Shown: positions 6,578 to 14,548, counted from the stretch's first letter. The stretch: 18,464 nt of DNA from JAXHUK01 sp034189725 (GCA_034189725.1 JAXHUK010000175.1:1-18464), one strand, 5' to 3'. Notes: generated from the sequence alone by a model not told the origin. A program made the numbers and translations.

Positions 6578-7574
6578 GTCCTTTTTCTTACTCATCCTGA
6601 TCATCATAGCTGCCCTGGGTTTTGGTTTCTCTAATGGCCTCAATGACGCTGCCAATGCAATCGCTACCGTTATCGGCAGCCGTGTTCTATCACCCCGATC
6701 TGCCATCATCATGGCGGCCTTATTCAACCTTATAGGGACTCTTAGCGGAGTCTTTTTGGGTGCTGCTGTTGCCAAAACGATAGGCAAGGGGATCGTTATG
6801 CCTGAGGCGATAACGATGGTTACGGTGTTTGCCGGAGTTACTGCAGCCGTAATCTGGGTTATCACCGCTACATATTATGGAATGCCAATGAGTGTATCAC
6901 ACTCTCTAGTAGCGGGGTTACTGGGAGCGGGTATATCGACTGCAGGTGTTGATGTAATTGCATGGGCTACATTCAGCAAAGTACTTCTGGCAGTTATTTG
7001 CGCTCCCCTTTTGGGCTTTATTGGTGGCTTTGGAGCTATGGCAGTTATCATGTGGCTGTTTCGCGGAAGTGCCCCAGACAGGATCAATGGCATTTTCAGC
7101 TACGTGCAGGTTGTTGCAGCTGCCTTTGTAGCGTATGCCCACGGCAAAAACGATGGACAAATGCCAATAGGCATTATCGCACTGGCACTTATGCTTTTCT
7201 ACGGGAGCACTGGGTTCGACATTCCTCTCTGGGTAATACTGGCCTCTGCAGCGTCCGTTGCTCTGGGTATTGCTATAGGAGGATGGCAAGTGATTCGAAC
7301 AGTGGGAACGAGGATAACCACACTACGTCCTGTACATGGCTCCGCTGCTGAAACCTCGGCGGCAGTGGTAATCGAGGTCGCCTCCAATCTGGGTATTCCA
7401 GTGAGTACTACTCAATGCATCAGCGGATCAGTCATGGGGGTAGGTGCTACCAGACGGCTTTCGGCGGTGAGATGGGGCGTAGCACGCACGATCGTAATAA
7501 CCTGGATAATAACATTCCCGATTTGCATCGGACTGGGGTGGCTTTTAAGCAAGGTCTTTGGGTTTATTCTCTAA
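6570..7574 (+). CDS. pit: PiT-family inorganic phosphate permease
   Basis: A 334-residue polytopic membrane protein that imports inorganic phosphate (or metal phosphate) coupled to a cation. The two inverted halves each carry the PiT signature: GLNDAANA at residues 23-30 and HGKNDGQ beginning at His191. About ten hydrophobic segments are visible, with the conserved GIPVSTTQCISGSVMGVG near the C-terminus. The length is short but normal for bacterial and archaeal PiT proteins. The ATG at 6570 overlaps the upstream DUF47 stop by 8 nt. An alternative TTG at 6549 would add seven residues and is less likely. It is co-transcribed with the DUF47 gene from the promoter at 5742. No clear terminator follows. 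Confidence 0.93.
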   Translation: MDESFFLLILIIIAALGFGFSNGLNDAANAIATVIGSRVLSPRSAIIMAALFNLIGTLSGVFLGAAVAKTIGKGIVMPEAITMVTVFAGVTAAVIWVITATYYGMPMSVSHSLVAGLLGAGISTAGVDVIAWATFSKVLLAVICAPLLGFIGGFGAMAVIMWLFRGSAPDRINGIFSYVQVVAAAFVAYAHGKNDGQMPIGIIALALMLFYGSTGFDIPLWVILASAASVALGIAIGGWQVIRTVGTRITTLRPVHGSAAETSAAVVIEVASNLGIPVSTTQCISGSVMGVGATRRLSAVRWGVARTIVITWIITFPICIGLGWLLSKVFGFIL

Positions 7575-7683
7575 GGGCTTGCGGGTAGCATTCAGTAATC
7601 AGGAGCCAGTAGCTATCCTTACCTCATCCCTATGCTCAAGCCTATGCTCAGGATCGTTCGCTCTTGCTCACTGGCAACCGAAT

Positions 7684-7914
7684 TCAATCCCGTTTCCAGA
7701 AATCTCTTGCTGCTACATATCTTCTTTATCCGTTAACACACTCCTTTGCATGCTCATCGTCTTCGAGCAACCTACCACAATTCATACAGACAGTTACGCA
7801 GGAGAACCTCCTCAGATTTGGCTCGTCGCAAAAGCATATCGAGCTACTACGTTGTGTCTGTTTGGTATCAAGCGTGTTCTTCATTATTTCCTCTCAATCC
7901 CGTTTCTAGAAATC
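7684..7914. repeat. Pair of 21-bp direct repeats flanking a small ORF
   Basis: Positions 7684-7704 and 7894-7914 are identical except for one C/T change, and are exactly 210 bp apart. Each contains TCAATCCCGTTT followed by CAGAAATC or TAGAAATC; the second copy includes the perfect palindrome TTTCTAGAAA. The small ORF at 7726-7884 sits entirely between them, and the second copy abuts its ribosome site. Confidence 0.75.
7726..7884 (-). CDS. Small Cys-rich putative zinc-binding protein
   Basis: A 52-residue ORF, too short for ordinary ORF cut-offs, that I do not recognise as a named family. It has six cysteines (17, 19, 29, 33, 36, 49) and His45. The stretch CMNCGRLLEDDEHAKEC gives Cys33-x2-Cys36-x8-His45-x3-Cys49, which is the layout of a small zinc finger or zinc ribbon. 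The ATG has an AGAGGA ribosome site about 4 nt upstream, and a promoter-like sequence lies about 130 nt upstream on the same strand (8017-8045). The composition (charged, Cys-paired) is unlike the surrounding non-coding sequence. It could be a genuine small regulatory or nucleic-acid-binding protein, or a remnant of a larger zinc-ribbon protein. It is flanked by 21-bp direct repeats. Confidence 0.55.
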   Translation of the reverse strand: MKNTLDTKQTQRSSSICFCDEPNLRRFSCVTVCMNCGRLLEDDEHAKECVNG

Positions 7915-8016
7915 CGTGCGTTGTCAGTGGCCAGCATTCAGGGTTCAACTTTCGACCACTTTGCCCTCAAAGCACTCAAACCGGGGCTGCAAGCACCTTT
8001 CCCGACTCTCCTGTGA

Positions 8017-8045
8017 AGTATACTACTCCAACCAGCGCTTAGCAA
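8017..8045 (-). promoter_or_regulatory. Candidate promoter for the Cys-rich small ORF
   Basis: On the minus strand TTGCTA (8040-8045), a 17-bp spacer and TATACT (8017-8022). The transcript would start near 8010 and give a leader of about 125 nt before the small ORF at 7884. Confidence 0.4.
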
Positions 8046-8114
8046 TCCCCCAAAATTACCATGGTACTGTTACGAAAATACACTTTCTCCCATTCGCCCT
8101 GAACCCTTCGTTTT

Positions 8115-8310
8115 CATCCTCCCTGGGGTCGAGATAGCAAATCGGCATGGATGAGCCTGAGGTCGTTTATCAAGCGAATAGACTTCAACTCGCCTCAGAT
8201 CGCTATCGACTACACGATCCCTATATTTGGCGAAAACGGGGTACCCGGCAAAGGGGAAGCTCTGTGTATCGACAGAAACGGCTCCTACAAGGATACAGCT
8301 CATCGTGCCA
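8115..8310 (+). pseudogene. Remnant of a serine-recombinase C-terminus
   Basis: In the frame of the ATG at 8151 the translation LRSFIKRIDF...IAIDYTIPIF resembles the final beta-rich segment of large serine recombinases, where a line of the form FIKxIxV...xIxYTIPxP is common. After about 45 residues the similarity fades into sequence with no family features. There is no ribosome site, no catalytic domain and a stop codon shortly upstream in the same frame (near 8100), so the gene is broken. It is not the same gene as the intact recombinase at 16736, whose corresponding segment reads LLNFVLSNCSW...LEATYRQPF. It may mark an old insertion. This is recognition by pattern, without alignment. Confidence 0.45.
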
Positions 8311-8476
8311 ACCTTCGGCACTGCCGGTTGCTTTCCTCCTACCACGTCACATGCTCCCCTTCCAAAGGAATTATCAACGCTCAGGCCAGAACATCACCTT
8401 GTAAGGAAGTTATGCTGCGAAAGACTCGCATACTTTTCATTACCAGTGACCTCAATGCTGATAGCAGAACACTCAG

Positions 8477-10057
8477 CTAGAGCTTTACCTGTTTAGCCGT
8501 ATACACATCGGGGATAGCCAGAAGCTGCTGGCGTACATCCTCATTGATTTGCTCATCGACCGCCAGCATCATCAGTGCCTGGCCACGGAGTGCGAGACGT
8601 CCGACTTGCATCGAGCTTATATTGATGTCGGCATTACCAGTTATCATGCCGACTGCTCCGATAAGGCCGGGACGATCAAGGTGCTCACTTAACAACCAGT
8701 ATCCCCCGGTAGGCTCAATGTCTATCCAATAGCTGTTGATTCGGACAATGTGGGTTTTGCCTCTCAGCAGCGTGCCGGCTACCGTCGTGATCCCGATGTC
8801 GGTAGTAACTTCGACAGAGATGAGATTAGCATAGTTTTCACATCTGGCATTCTTTTGCTCGATGACATTCAGCCCTCTACTTTGAGCTATAAAATTGGCA
8901 TTTACCAGGTTTACCCGTTCGTCAGTGACCGATTCCAGGAGTCCACCCAGTACTGCCGCCTTGAGGGCGCTGGTATCGTAATCGGCGATCTCTCCTTCGT
9001 ATTTTATGACAATGGTATTTGTACGGCCATCAGCGAGCTGTGTACACAACCGCCCCGCGGTAGAGGCCACAGGCAGGAAGGGCGTCAATACCAGGGCAGT
9101 CTCTGGAGACATCATCGGGGTATTAACTGCGTAGCGTGCCGGGCGACCCTTGAGAACAGCAAGCACCTGTTCGGCTACATCAACCGCTACTGTTGTCTGA
9201 GCCTCAGCGGTCGATGCACCAAGGTGGGGAGTGGCGATGACTTTATCACTTTTCAGTAAAATGTTCTCAACAGCCGGTTCTTCACTGAAGACATCTAAAG
9301 CAGCGCCTGCCACTCTCCCCTCTTCGATGGCTGTATAGAGCGCTTTTTCATCAATTACCCCGCCACGGGCTACGTTAATGAACCTCACTGTTGGTTTGAC
9401 CAGTGCCAGCTCACGAGCGCCAATGAATTCCTGGGTGGTTGCGGTCAGCGCAACGTGAATTGTAATGAAATCAGATCGTTTCAGCAATTCCTCAAACTGA
9501 ACTAGTTCCACCCCCAGAAGCTGGGCCTGCCCTTCAGAGACAAAGGGATCATAGGCGATGAGTCGCATTTCCAGCCCTTTAACCATTCTCGCGACCTCGG
9601 AGCCAACACGCCCCAGCCCGATAATACCCAGCGTCTTATTGCGTAACTCGGTGCCGATGAACTCTTTTCGATTCCACTCACCCGATTTCAGCCGGGCACA
9701 TGCTTGAGGTACATGTCGAGTAAGCGCAAACAGGAGGGCTAAGGTATGTTCAGCAGCGGATACAATGTTTCCAGCAGGTGCATTAACCACCACAATTCCC
9801 CTGCTGGTCGCCGCTTCAAGATCGATGTTATCTATGCCGACACCGGCACGACCTATCACCTGAAGTTTCTGGCCTGCCTCGATAACCTCGGCAGTTATTC
9901 TAGCTTCACTACGAACCACAAGAGCGTCATATTCGCCGATAATGCCTGCCAGTTCCTCAGGCTTCAACCCCAGCCTTATATCCACTTCAGTCTCAGAACT
10001 GAGAGCTTGTATCCCTTCATCAGCTATGGAATCTGCAACTAGTATTTTCCAAGTCAT
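8477..10057 (-). CDS. serA: D-3-phosphoglycerate dehydrogenase, long form
   Basis: A 526-residue SerA, which oxidises 3-phosphoglycerate to 3-phosphohydroxypyruvate with NAD+, the first step of serine synthesis. It has the long architecture: a split substrate-binding domain and nucleotide-binding domain (to about residue 315), an allosteric substrate-binding domain (about 320-450) and a C-terminal ACT domain (about 455-526, starting WLLSEHLDRPGLIG), through which serine usually inhibits. The NAD loop GLGRVG is at 147-152. Catalytic residues are Arg231 (in ARGGVID), Glu260 (in FSEEP) and His278 (in HLGAST). The ATG at 10057 has GAGGG about 9 nt upstream. It lies 155 bp downstream of a same-strand class V aminotransferase gene, likely its pathway partner. 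Confidence 0.96.
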   Translation of the reverse strand: MTWKILVADSIADEGIQALSSETEVDIRLGLKPEELAGIIGEYDALVVRSEARITAEVIEAGQKLQVIGRAGVGIDNIDLEAATSRGIVVVNAPAGNIVSAAEHTLALLFALTRHVPQACARLKSGEWNRKEFIGTELRNKTLGIIGLGRVGSEVARMVKGLEMRLIAYDPFVSEGQAQLLGVELVQFEELLKRSDFITIHVALTATTQEFIGARELALVKPTVRFINVARGGVIDEKALYTAIEEGRVAGAALDVFSEEPAVENILLKSDKVIATPHLGASTAEAQTTVAVDVAEQVLAVLKGRPARYAVNTPMMSPETALVLTPFLPVASTAGRLCTQLADGRTNTIVIKYEGEIADYDTSALKAAVLGGLLESVTDERVNLVNANFIAQSRGLNVIEQKNARCENYANLISVEVTTDIGITTVAGTLLRGKTHIVRINSYWIDIEPTGGYWLLSEHLDRPGLIGAVGMITGNADINISSMQVGRLALRGQALMMLAVDEQINEDVRQQLLAIPDVYTAKQVKL

Positions 10058-10079
10058 ACTTCAAACCCTCTGAAACGCA

Positions 10080-10191
10080 TTCACCGCAGAGAACATCAAA
10101 ACGCAGAGTTTGTTATCGATAGTTGCTAGGGCCCTTGTTCCCCGGTCAATCATCAAGCACTCTCAGCGCTATACATGCCCTCTGCGGTGAA
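10080..10191. repeat. 112-bp inverted-repeat element (MITE/REP-like)
   Basis: TTCACCGCAGAG (10080-10091) and its exact complement CTCTGCGGTGAA (10180-10191) bound a 112-bp segment that fills the gap between the aminotransferase and serA. The arm, followed by a second ACGCAGAG at 10101-10108, resembles the CACCGCAGAG-ACGCAGAG dispersed repeats seen in many environmental bacteria. It contains no gene. Confidence 0.55.
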
Positions 10192-10212
10192 CATCTGGTA
10201 TTTCAAAAACGA

Positions 10213-11307
10213 TTAAATGGCAGGAACTTTATACCCCAACTTGGGTAAAGCGAGGCGTAGCTGTTCTATCACGTGATCGATATCATCCTCGGTGACAAGC
10301 CCCAGGTGCCCAATACGGAATATCTTACCTGCCAAGCTGCCTTGCCCCCCGGCAAGAACTACACCGTGTTCATCTTTTACAGTAGCGACAAGTTTCTTGG
10401 AATCGATACTATCCGGTGAGTTAATCGCAGTAACTGTATCTGAAGCACAGCCTTCGTCAGCGAAAAGCGACAATCCCAGCGACTTCACTCCATCCCTCGC
10501 TCGTTGCCCAATACGAGCATGTCGGGTGAATATATTCGGTAAACCCTCGTCGAATATCAACTCCAGGGCAACCTCAAGAGCGAAGAAGATCGAGACCGCT
10601 GGAGTCCAGGGAGTTTGCCCCTTATTCAAAAAATCCTTAGCTTTCGCAAAGTCCCAGTAGAAACGCGGCATTTTTGCCTCAGCATGTGCCTTCCAGGCAC
10701 GCTCGCTCACACTGGCGAACGCAAGACCTGGCGGCACCATCCACCCTTTTTGCGAGCCAGTAACCGCCACATCGACTCCCCAGTTATCGACCTGCAGGTC
10801 GATACAGCCAAGGCTGCTGATGGCATCGACTAACAGCAGCTTGTCATACTCTTTTACCACAGCACCGATAGCTGCCAGATCATTGGTGACGCCAGTAGAT
10901 GTCTCATTGTGAGTAACTAATACCGCCTTAATCGTGGGGTCAGCCTTGAGCGCATCCTTTGCGGCATCGGGGTCAACAGCCTTTCCCCACTCAAAGCGTA
11001 ACCGGGTTACCTCAGCACCGAATTGCTCAGCTATGGTTGCGAATCTATCACCAAAAACGCCATTGGCTAAGGATAATACCTTATCTCCCGGGGAGAGGGT
11101 ATTAACAATAGCCGCCTCCATGGAACCCGTACCTGAGCAGGTTAGTATGAATACGTCACCCTTCGTCTGAAACACCTCTTTGAGGGCTGGGGTCATTCGA
11201 TGGATCATCTCATCGAATTCTTTTCCCCTATGATTGATCATCTGCTTGCTCATCGCCTGCAGAACACTTTCGGGACATGGCGTAGGGCCTGGGATGCGTA
11301 GATTCAT
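10213..11307 (-). CDS. Class V aminotransferase (serine/alanine-glyoxylate type)
   Basis: A 364-residue pyridoxal-phosphate enzyme of the class V aminotransferases related to alanine-glyoxylate and serine-pyruvate aminotransferase. The N-terminal NLRIPGPTPCPESV, the cofactor loop CSGTGSMEAA, the Asp in LLLVDAISSLG and the Schiff-base Lys187 in GSQKGWMVPPG are all present. Enzymes of this type sit beside serA in several lineages lacking classical SerC and are proposed to aminate 3-phosphohydroxypyruvate; here that role is inference from the serA neighbour. The ATG at 11307 follows AGGAGG by about 7 nt; a GTG 15 nt upstream would place the ribosome site inside the gene. A strong promoter lies at 11334-11362. 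Confidence 0.9.
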   Translation of the reverse strand: MNLRIPGPTPCPESVLQAMSKQMINHRGKEFDEMIHRMTPALKEVFQTKGDVFILTCSGTGSMEAAIVNTLSPGDKVLSLANGVFGDRFATIAEQFGAEVTRLRFEWGKAVDPDAAKDALKADPTIKAVLVTHNETSTGVTNDLAAIGAVVKEYDKLLLVDAISSLGCIDLQVDNWGVDVAVTGSQKGWMVPPGLAFASVSERAWKAHAEAKMPRFYWDFAKAKDFLNKGQTPWTPAVSIFFALEVALELIFDEGLPNIFTRHARIGQRARDGVKSLGLSLFADEGCASDTVTAINSPDSIDSKKLVATVKDEHGVVLAGGQGSLAGKIFRIGHLGLVTEDDIDHVIEQLRLALPKLGYKVPAI

Positions 11308-11333
11308 AGCTCTCCTCCTCACAATCTGTTTTA

Positions 11334-11362
11334 AATATAACCTGACACAGTACAGTGGTCAA
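11334..11362 (-). promoter_or_regulatory. Promoter of the aminotransferase-serA unit
   Basis: On the minus strand TTGACC (11357-11362), a 17-bp spacer and TATATT (11334-11339), about 30 nt before the start codon. The rest of the 227-bp gap up to panC (11363-11534) holds no gene. It holds only small palindromes: GGTAT/ATACC at 11421-11437, the 10-bp GTAGTACTAC at 11449-11458, and an inverted repeat GGTAAC/GTTACC. Confidence 0.65.
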
Positions 11363-11534
11363 GTGGTTTACGATTCTGGTAACGGTACTAGTATATGATT
11401 TATTCAGCGGTTACCTTGCTGGTATACATGGCATACCCGCTTCACATAGTAGTACTACAGTATAATGACAGAAAACGTGTTCAGGAAACAGACCGATGGC
11501 ACATCCATCTTCACGTAATGATCAGCCCGCCGGA

Positions 11535-12383
11535 TTACCATGGCTCCTGCTTTTCCAGGTTCATAGCATCGATAAGCCGCGTCCGGCCTATCTTGACCGC
11601 CAGTGAAATCAATACGGACCGGTCGAGGGCATCGACCTCCTCGAGAGATATAGTGTCAGCAATGCTCACATAGTCAATGGTAGCTCTCGGCTCACTCTGG
11701 ATCAAAGAGGTCATTTCGCTTCGAAGCAGTTCAGCATTTCTCTCACCTCTCTCCCACAGCTTTCGGGCTTTCACCAGTGCTCTATAGAGAACCGTAGCTG
11801 CCTCCCGCTCATCAGGATCGAGATACACATTGCGGCTGCTCATGGCAAGGCCATCGAACTCCCTCACTGTGGGCACATCAACGATCTCAAGATTCATGTT
11901 GAGGTCAGAGACCATCTTCTTGATTACCACCAACTGCTGGGCGTCCTTTTGTCCGAAATAAGCTCTCACAGGCTCAACAATATTGAATAACTTGGCGACT
12001 ACCGTCGCCACCCCTCTAAAATGTCCCGGGCGAATGGCCCCCTCGAGACGCTTAGTTACATTTTCCACATCCACCCAGGTACTGAATCCCTCAGGATACA
12101 CCTCTTCAGAATCCGGCATGAAAACTACGTCTACCTTCGCATCCCTGAGCATCGACAGGTCTCGCTCGATATCGCGTGGGTAGGTAGTAAAATCCTCTCG
12201 AGGCCCAAACTGGGTGGGATTAACAAAGATGCTGACGGCAACGCTCTTGTTCTCAGCTCGCGCCCGATATACGAGTTCCATATGACCTTCATGGAGATAT
12301 CCCATAGTCGGTACGAACCCCACCGGGTTTCGGAGCTTCCGCCGCACATCCCTTACTTCGTCAACGGTATGGATAACCTTCAT
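11535..12383 (-). CDS. panC: Pantothenate synthetase (pantoate-beta-alanine ligase)
   Basis: A 282-residue PanC that joins pantoate and beta-alanine with ATP via a pantoyl-adenylate, the last step of pantothenate synthesis. The nucleotidyl-transferase signature PTMGYLHEGH lies at 25-34 with His31 and His34. FVNPTQF, GATR-like EGAIRPGHFRGV, YFGQKDAQQL and MSSRNVYL follow in the expected order. The length is normal. It is the last gene of the panG-panD-panB-panC operon, 17 nt after panB, with a weak ribosome site. No clear terminator is visible after the stop. Confidence 0.97.
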   Translation of the reverse strand: MKVIHTVDEVRDVRRKLRNPVGFVPTMGYLHEGHMELVYRARAENKSVAVSIFVNPTQFGPREDFTTYPRDIERDLSMLRDAKVDVVFMPDSEEVYPEGFSTWVDVENVTKRLEGAIRPGHFRGVATVVAKLFNIVEPVRAYFGQKDAQQLVVIKKMVSDLNMNLEIVDVPTVREFDGLAMSSRNVYLDPDEREAATVLYRALVKARKLWERGERNAELLRSEMTSLIQSEPRATIDYVSIADTISLEEVDALDRSVLISLAVKIGRTRLIDAMNLEKQEPW

Positions 12384-12400
12384 TAACTACTCGCACACTT

Positions 12401-13240
12401 CTACGTGACCTTCTGAAGCTCATCAAGTATGCTTGCATCCATGGTATAGCTTTGTTTCTCAGTAGGGAATGTACCTGCCTGGACTTCGGCTATATACTCA
12501 GAGGTAGCGCTCTTAATGACTTCAAATAGCCGTGCGTATTGTTTGGCATGTTTGGGAACAAAGTCGGTGTAGAGACCTAAGAGATCGCTGATTACCTGCA
12601 CCTGGCCATCACAATACTTACCGGCACCGATACCTATTGTAGGAACGCTAACTTTCTCGGTTATGAGCTTTGACAGCGGCTCCGGCACAGCCTCAAGCAC
12701 GATGGAGAATACACCAGCGTCATCGAGTGCTTTCGCATCATTCACCAGACGAACCGCAGCTTCAGAGGTCTTACCAACAACCTTGAATCCTCCAAGCTGG
12801 TGAATCGACTGGGGGGTGAGCCCTATATGTCCCATCACAGGGATACCACAGGACACGACTCGCCGCACTGTATCCGCCATACTCTCTCCACCCTCAAGTT
12901 TGACCGCCTGCGCACCCCCCTCTTGAATGAACCGAGCAGCGTTGCGCAAGGCATCATCGATAGAGACCTGATAGGTCATGAATGGCATGTCCCCGATTAC
13001 CAGCGCTTTGCTCGTTCCCCGTACCACCGCTTTGGTATGATGGATCATCTCATCCATGGTTACCGGGATCGTTGACTCATAGCCCAGTATCACCATCCCC
13101 AGGCTATCACCTACCAGTATCAGAGGTATACCAGCTTCATCGATAAGCTTGGCCGTGGCATAATCATATGCGGTGAGCATTGCAATCTTCTCACCCTTTG
13201 GCTTCATTTCTCGGATCTGCGTAACACTAACCCTCATCAT
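12401..13240 (-). CDS. panB: Ketopantoate hydroxymethyltransferase
   Basis: A 279-residue PanB that transfers a hydroxymethyl group from methylene-tetrahydrofolate to 2-ketoisovalerate, giving ketopantoate. The TIM-barrel signatures are clear: MLTAYDYATAKL, LVGDSLGMV with metal ligand Asp45, GDMPF with Asp84, VKLEGG around Lys114, and the catalytic Glu near 183 in VLEAVPEPL. Two adjacent ATGs are possible starts (13240 and 13237); the second has better spacing from GGGAGGG. It lies 44 nt after panD and 17 nt before panC. Confidence 0.97.
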   Translation of the reverse strand: MMRVSVTQIREMKPKGEKIAMLTAYDYATAKLIDEAGIPLILVGDSLGMVILGYESTIPVTMDEMIHHTKAVVRGTSKALVIGDMPFMTYQVSIDDALRNAARFIQEGGAQAVKLEGGESMADTVRRVVSCGIPVMGHIGLTPQSIHQLGGFKVVGKTSEAAVRLVNDAKALDDAGVFSIVLEAVPEPLSKLITEKVSVPTIGIGAGKYCDGQVQVISDLLGLYTDFVPKHAKQYARLFEVIKSATSEYIAEVQAGTFPTEKQSYTMDASILDELQKVT

Positions 13241-13284
13241 CGCCCTCCCTGTAATTCATTGAGAAACGCAGGTCAGTGATCGTC

Positions 13285-13668
13285 TCAGTTTATCTCAAAT
13301 GCCGAGCAGAGTTCCTTATTCTTCGATACACTGACATTCTGTGCATCAACGTAGACCAGTTTGGGAACAAGCTCGACAGACTCAGCTTCCGGAATCATCT
13401 GATATGAAATGATAATAACCTTGTCGCCCTCGAAGATAAGCCTGGCGGCAGCACCATTGATACAGATCACGCCGGAGCCTCTCTCCCCCTCAATAACATA
13501 GGTTTCCAGCCGGGCACCGGTGTCGATATCCAGCACATGAACCTGCTCATAGGGAAGCATATCTGCTGCCTCCATGAGATCCTTGTCGATAGTGATACTC
13601 CCCTCATAGTCAACGTTAGCCTCGGTGACAGTTGCGCGGTGAATCTTGCTTTTTAGCATAATCCTCAT
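13285..13668 (-). CDS. panD: Aspartate 1-decarboxylase proenzyme
   Basis: A 127-residue PanD that makes beta-alanine from aspartate. The pro-chain is self-cleaved at Gly23-Ser24 in VDYEGSITID to form the pyruvoyl group. GERGSGVICINGAAARL and the Lys8-His10-Arg11 region (KSKIHRATVTEA) match the family. The ATG at 13668 is chosen because GAGGGGAGG ends 8 nt upstream and it puts the cleavage site at the usual position. A longer frame with a TTG start at 13695 would overlap the upstream gene. It lies 19 nt after panG and 44 nt before panB. Confidence 0.96.
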   Translation of the reverse strand: MRIMLKSKIHRATVTEANVDYEGSITIDKDLMEAADMLPYEQVHVLDIDTGARLETYVIEGERGSGVICINGAAARLIFEGDKVIIISYQMIPEAESVELVPKLVYVDAQNVSVSKNKELCSAFEIN

Positions 13669-13687
13669 ATTGTATACCTCCCCTCTG

Positions 13688-14548
13688 TTATACAAACAAT
13701 CGACGCAACTCTTCTGCCCTGGAGCTATCTATTTTCCCCTTCGCCAGAGCTATGGGGATCGTCTGTGATCCCAACTCACGGTAAGCAGACAGCAACTCAG
13801 GGTCTGATTCTTCTAATGCAGCCAGATGTTTCCGTACAGTTCCCAGGTCCCCACGGGCTATAGGCCCGGTGAGACAATTCGGCAATCCTACGTTTTCCAG
13901 GTTATTAAGAGTACCGCGAAGTAATGGCAGTAACGCCTGGGTCGCTTCTGGTGTGGAAACCCCGAAGCTCTGCCAGAGGTCCGTTGCCATCTTAACGAGA
14001 GTCACCATGTAGTTGCAGGCAAAGACCGCCGCTGTGTGGTAGAGCACCTTGTCCCCAGCCTGAAGATGTACTGCGGTTCCATCAAGGGCTGAAGCCATGT
14101 GCTCGAGTATTTCCCGCAATTCGCCTTCTGCTTCCAGAGCGAATGTCGAACCGGGAAGATTCTCTATAGCATGATCGACGCTGGCAAACGTCTGCAGAGG
14201 ATGGAAACCACCGACTTGAGCACCAAGCTTTTGTGCTGGCTCCAGAGGGCCGAGAGAATCGGCACCGCTGCAGTGAACAACGCTTTGGCCGCGGCGCCAT
14301 TCCAGCTCCGCAGCTACGGTCGCGATGGCATCATCAGGTGTGGTGATAAAGACGAGGTCGGCAACACCGGCAACGGCCTGTTTCGTGTCATGTGACATGC
14401 AGCCGGAGACCCTCTCCGCAAGCTTATCAGCCGACGTCTTGCTACGGCTGGCAACCGCTATAACATCATAGCCTTTCCTGCTAAGCCGTACTGCAAGAGC
14501 AGTGCCAACAGTCCCTGCTCCGATAAAACCGATGCTCGTTTTCATCAT
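13688..14548 (-). CDS. panG: DUF2520 Rossmann protein, probable PanG ketopantoate reductase
   Basis: A 286-residue NAD(P)-dependent Rossmann protein with an N-terminal GFIGAGTVGTAL dinucleotide loop and a C-terminal helical DUF2520 domain (GGFHPLQTFA, then YHTAAVFACNYMVTL). Proteins of this architecture include PanG, described in Francisella tularensis as a ketopantoate reductase that replaces PanE. Its place as first gene of an operon with panD, panB and panC, and the lack of panE here, support that role; the specific activity is inference. The start is taken at the ATG of 14548, with another ATG directly after it; no good ribosome site precedes either, and a terminator hairpin ends only about 34 nt upstream. 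A TTG at 14569 is an alternative. Confidence 0.82.
   Translation of the reverse strand: MMKTSIGFIGAGTVGTALAVRLSRKGYDVIAVASRSKTSADKLAERVSGCMSHDTKQAVAGVADLVFITTPDDAIATVAAELEWRRGQSVVHCSGADSLGPLEPAQKLGAQVGGFHPLQTFASVDHAIENLPGSTFALEAEGELREILEHMASALDGTAVHLQAGDKVLYHTAAVFACNYMVTLVKMATDLWQSFGVSTPEATQALLPLLRGTLNNLENVGLPNCLTGPIARGDLGTVRKHLAALEESDPELLSAYRELGSQTIPIALAKGKIDSSRAEELRRLFV

Larger units (their letters stand above)
7575..8476. other. Long region with sORF, repeats and gene remnants
   Basis: A 902-bp stretch between pit and the 3' end of serA. It contains a 12-bp tandem duplication (CCTATGCTCAAG at 7629-7640, CCTATGCTCAGG at 7641-7652), two 21-bp direct repeats flanking a small Cys-rich ORF, a minus-strand promoter-like sequence (8017-8045), and a decayed serine-recombinase C-terminus (from 8151). 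The many overlapping open frames of 60-150 codons here have no ribosome sites and low-complexity, non-protein-like translations. The picture is of a worn accessory segment. Confidence 0.6.

Noticed and set aside
7684..7914. Possible CRISPR from the 21-bp direct repeats
   Set aside because: Only two copies, 210 bp apart, with a gene-sized insert; no further repeats or cas genes are present.
7558..8042. Several overlapping plus-strand open frames after pit
   Set aside because: Serine- and leucine-rich, low-complexity translations without ribosome sites; they are antisense to the more convincing Cys-rich small ORF.
8070..8345. 91-codon minus-strand frame with a GTG start
   Set aside because: No ribosome site, no family feature, and it is antisense to the recombinase-like remnant.
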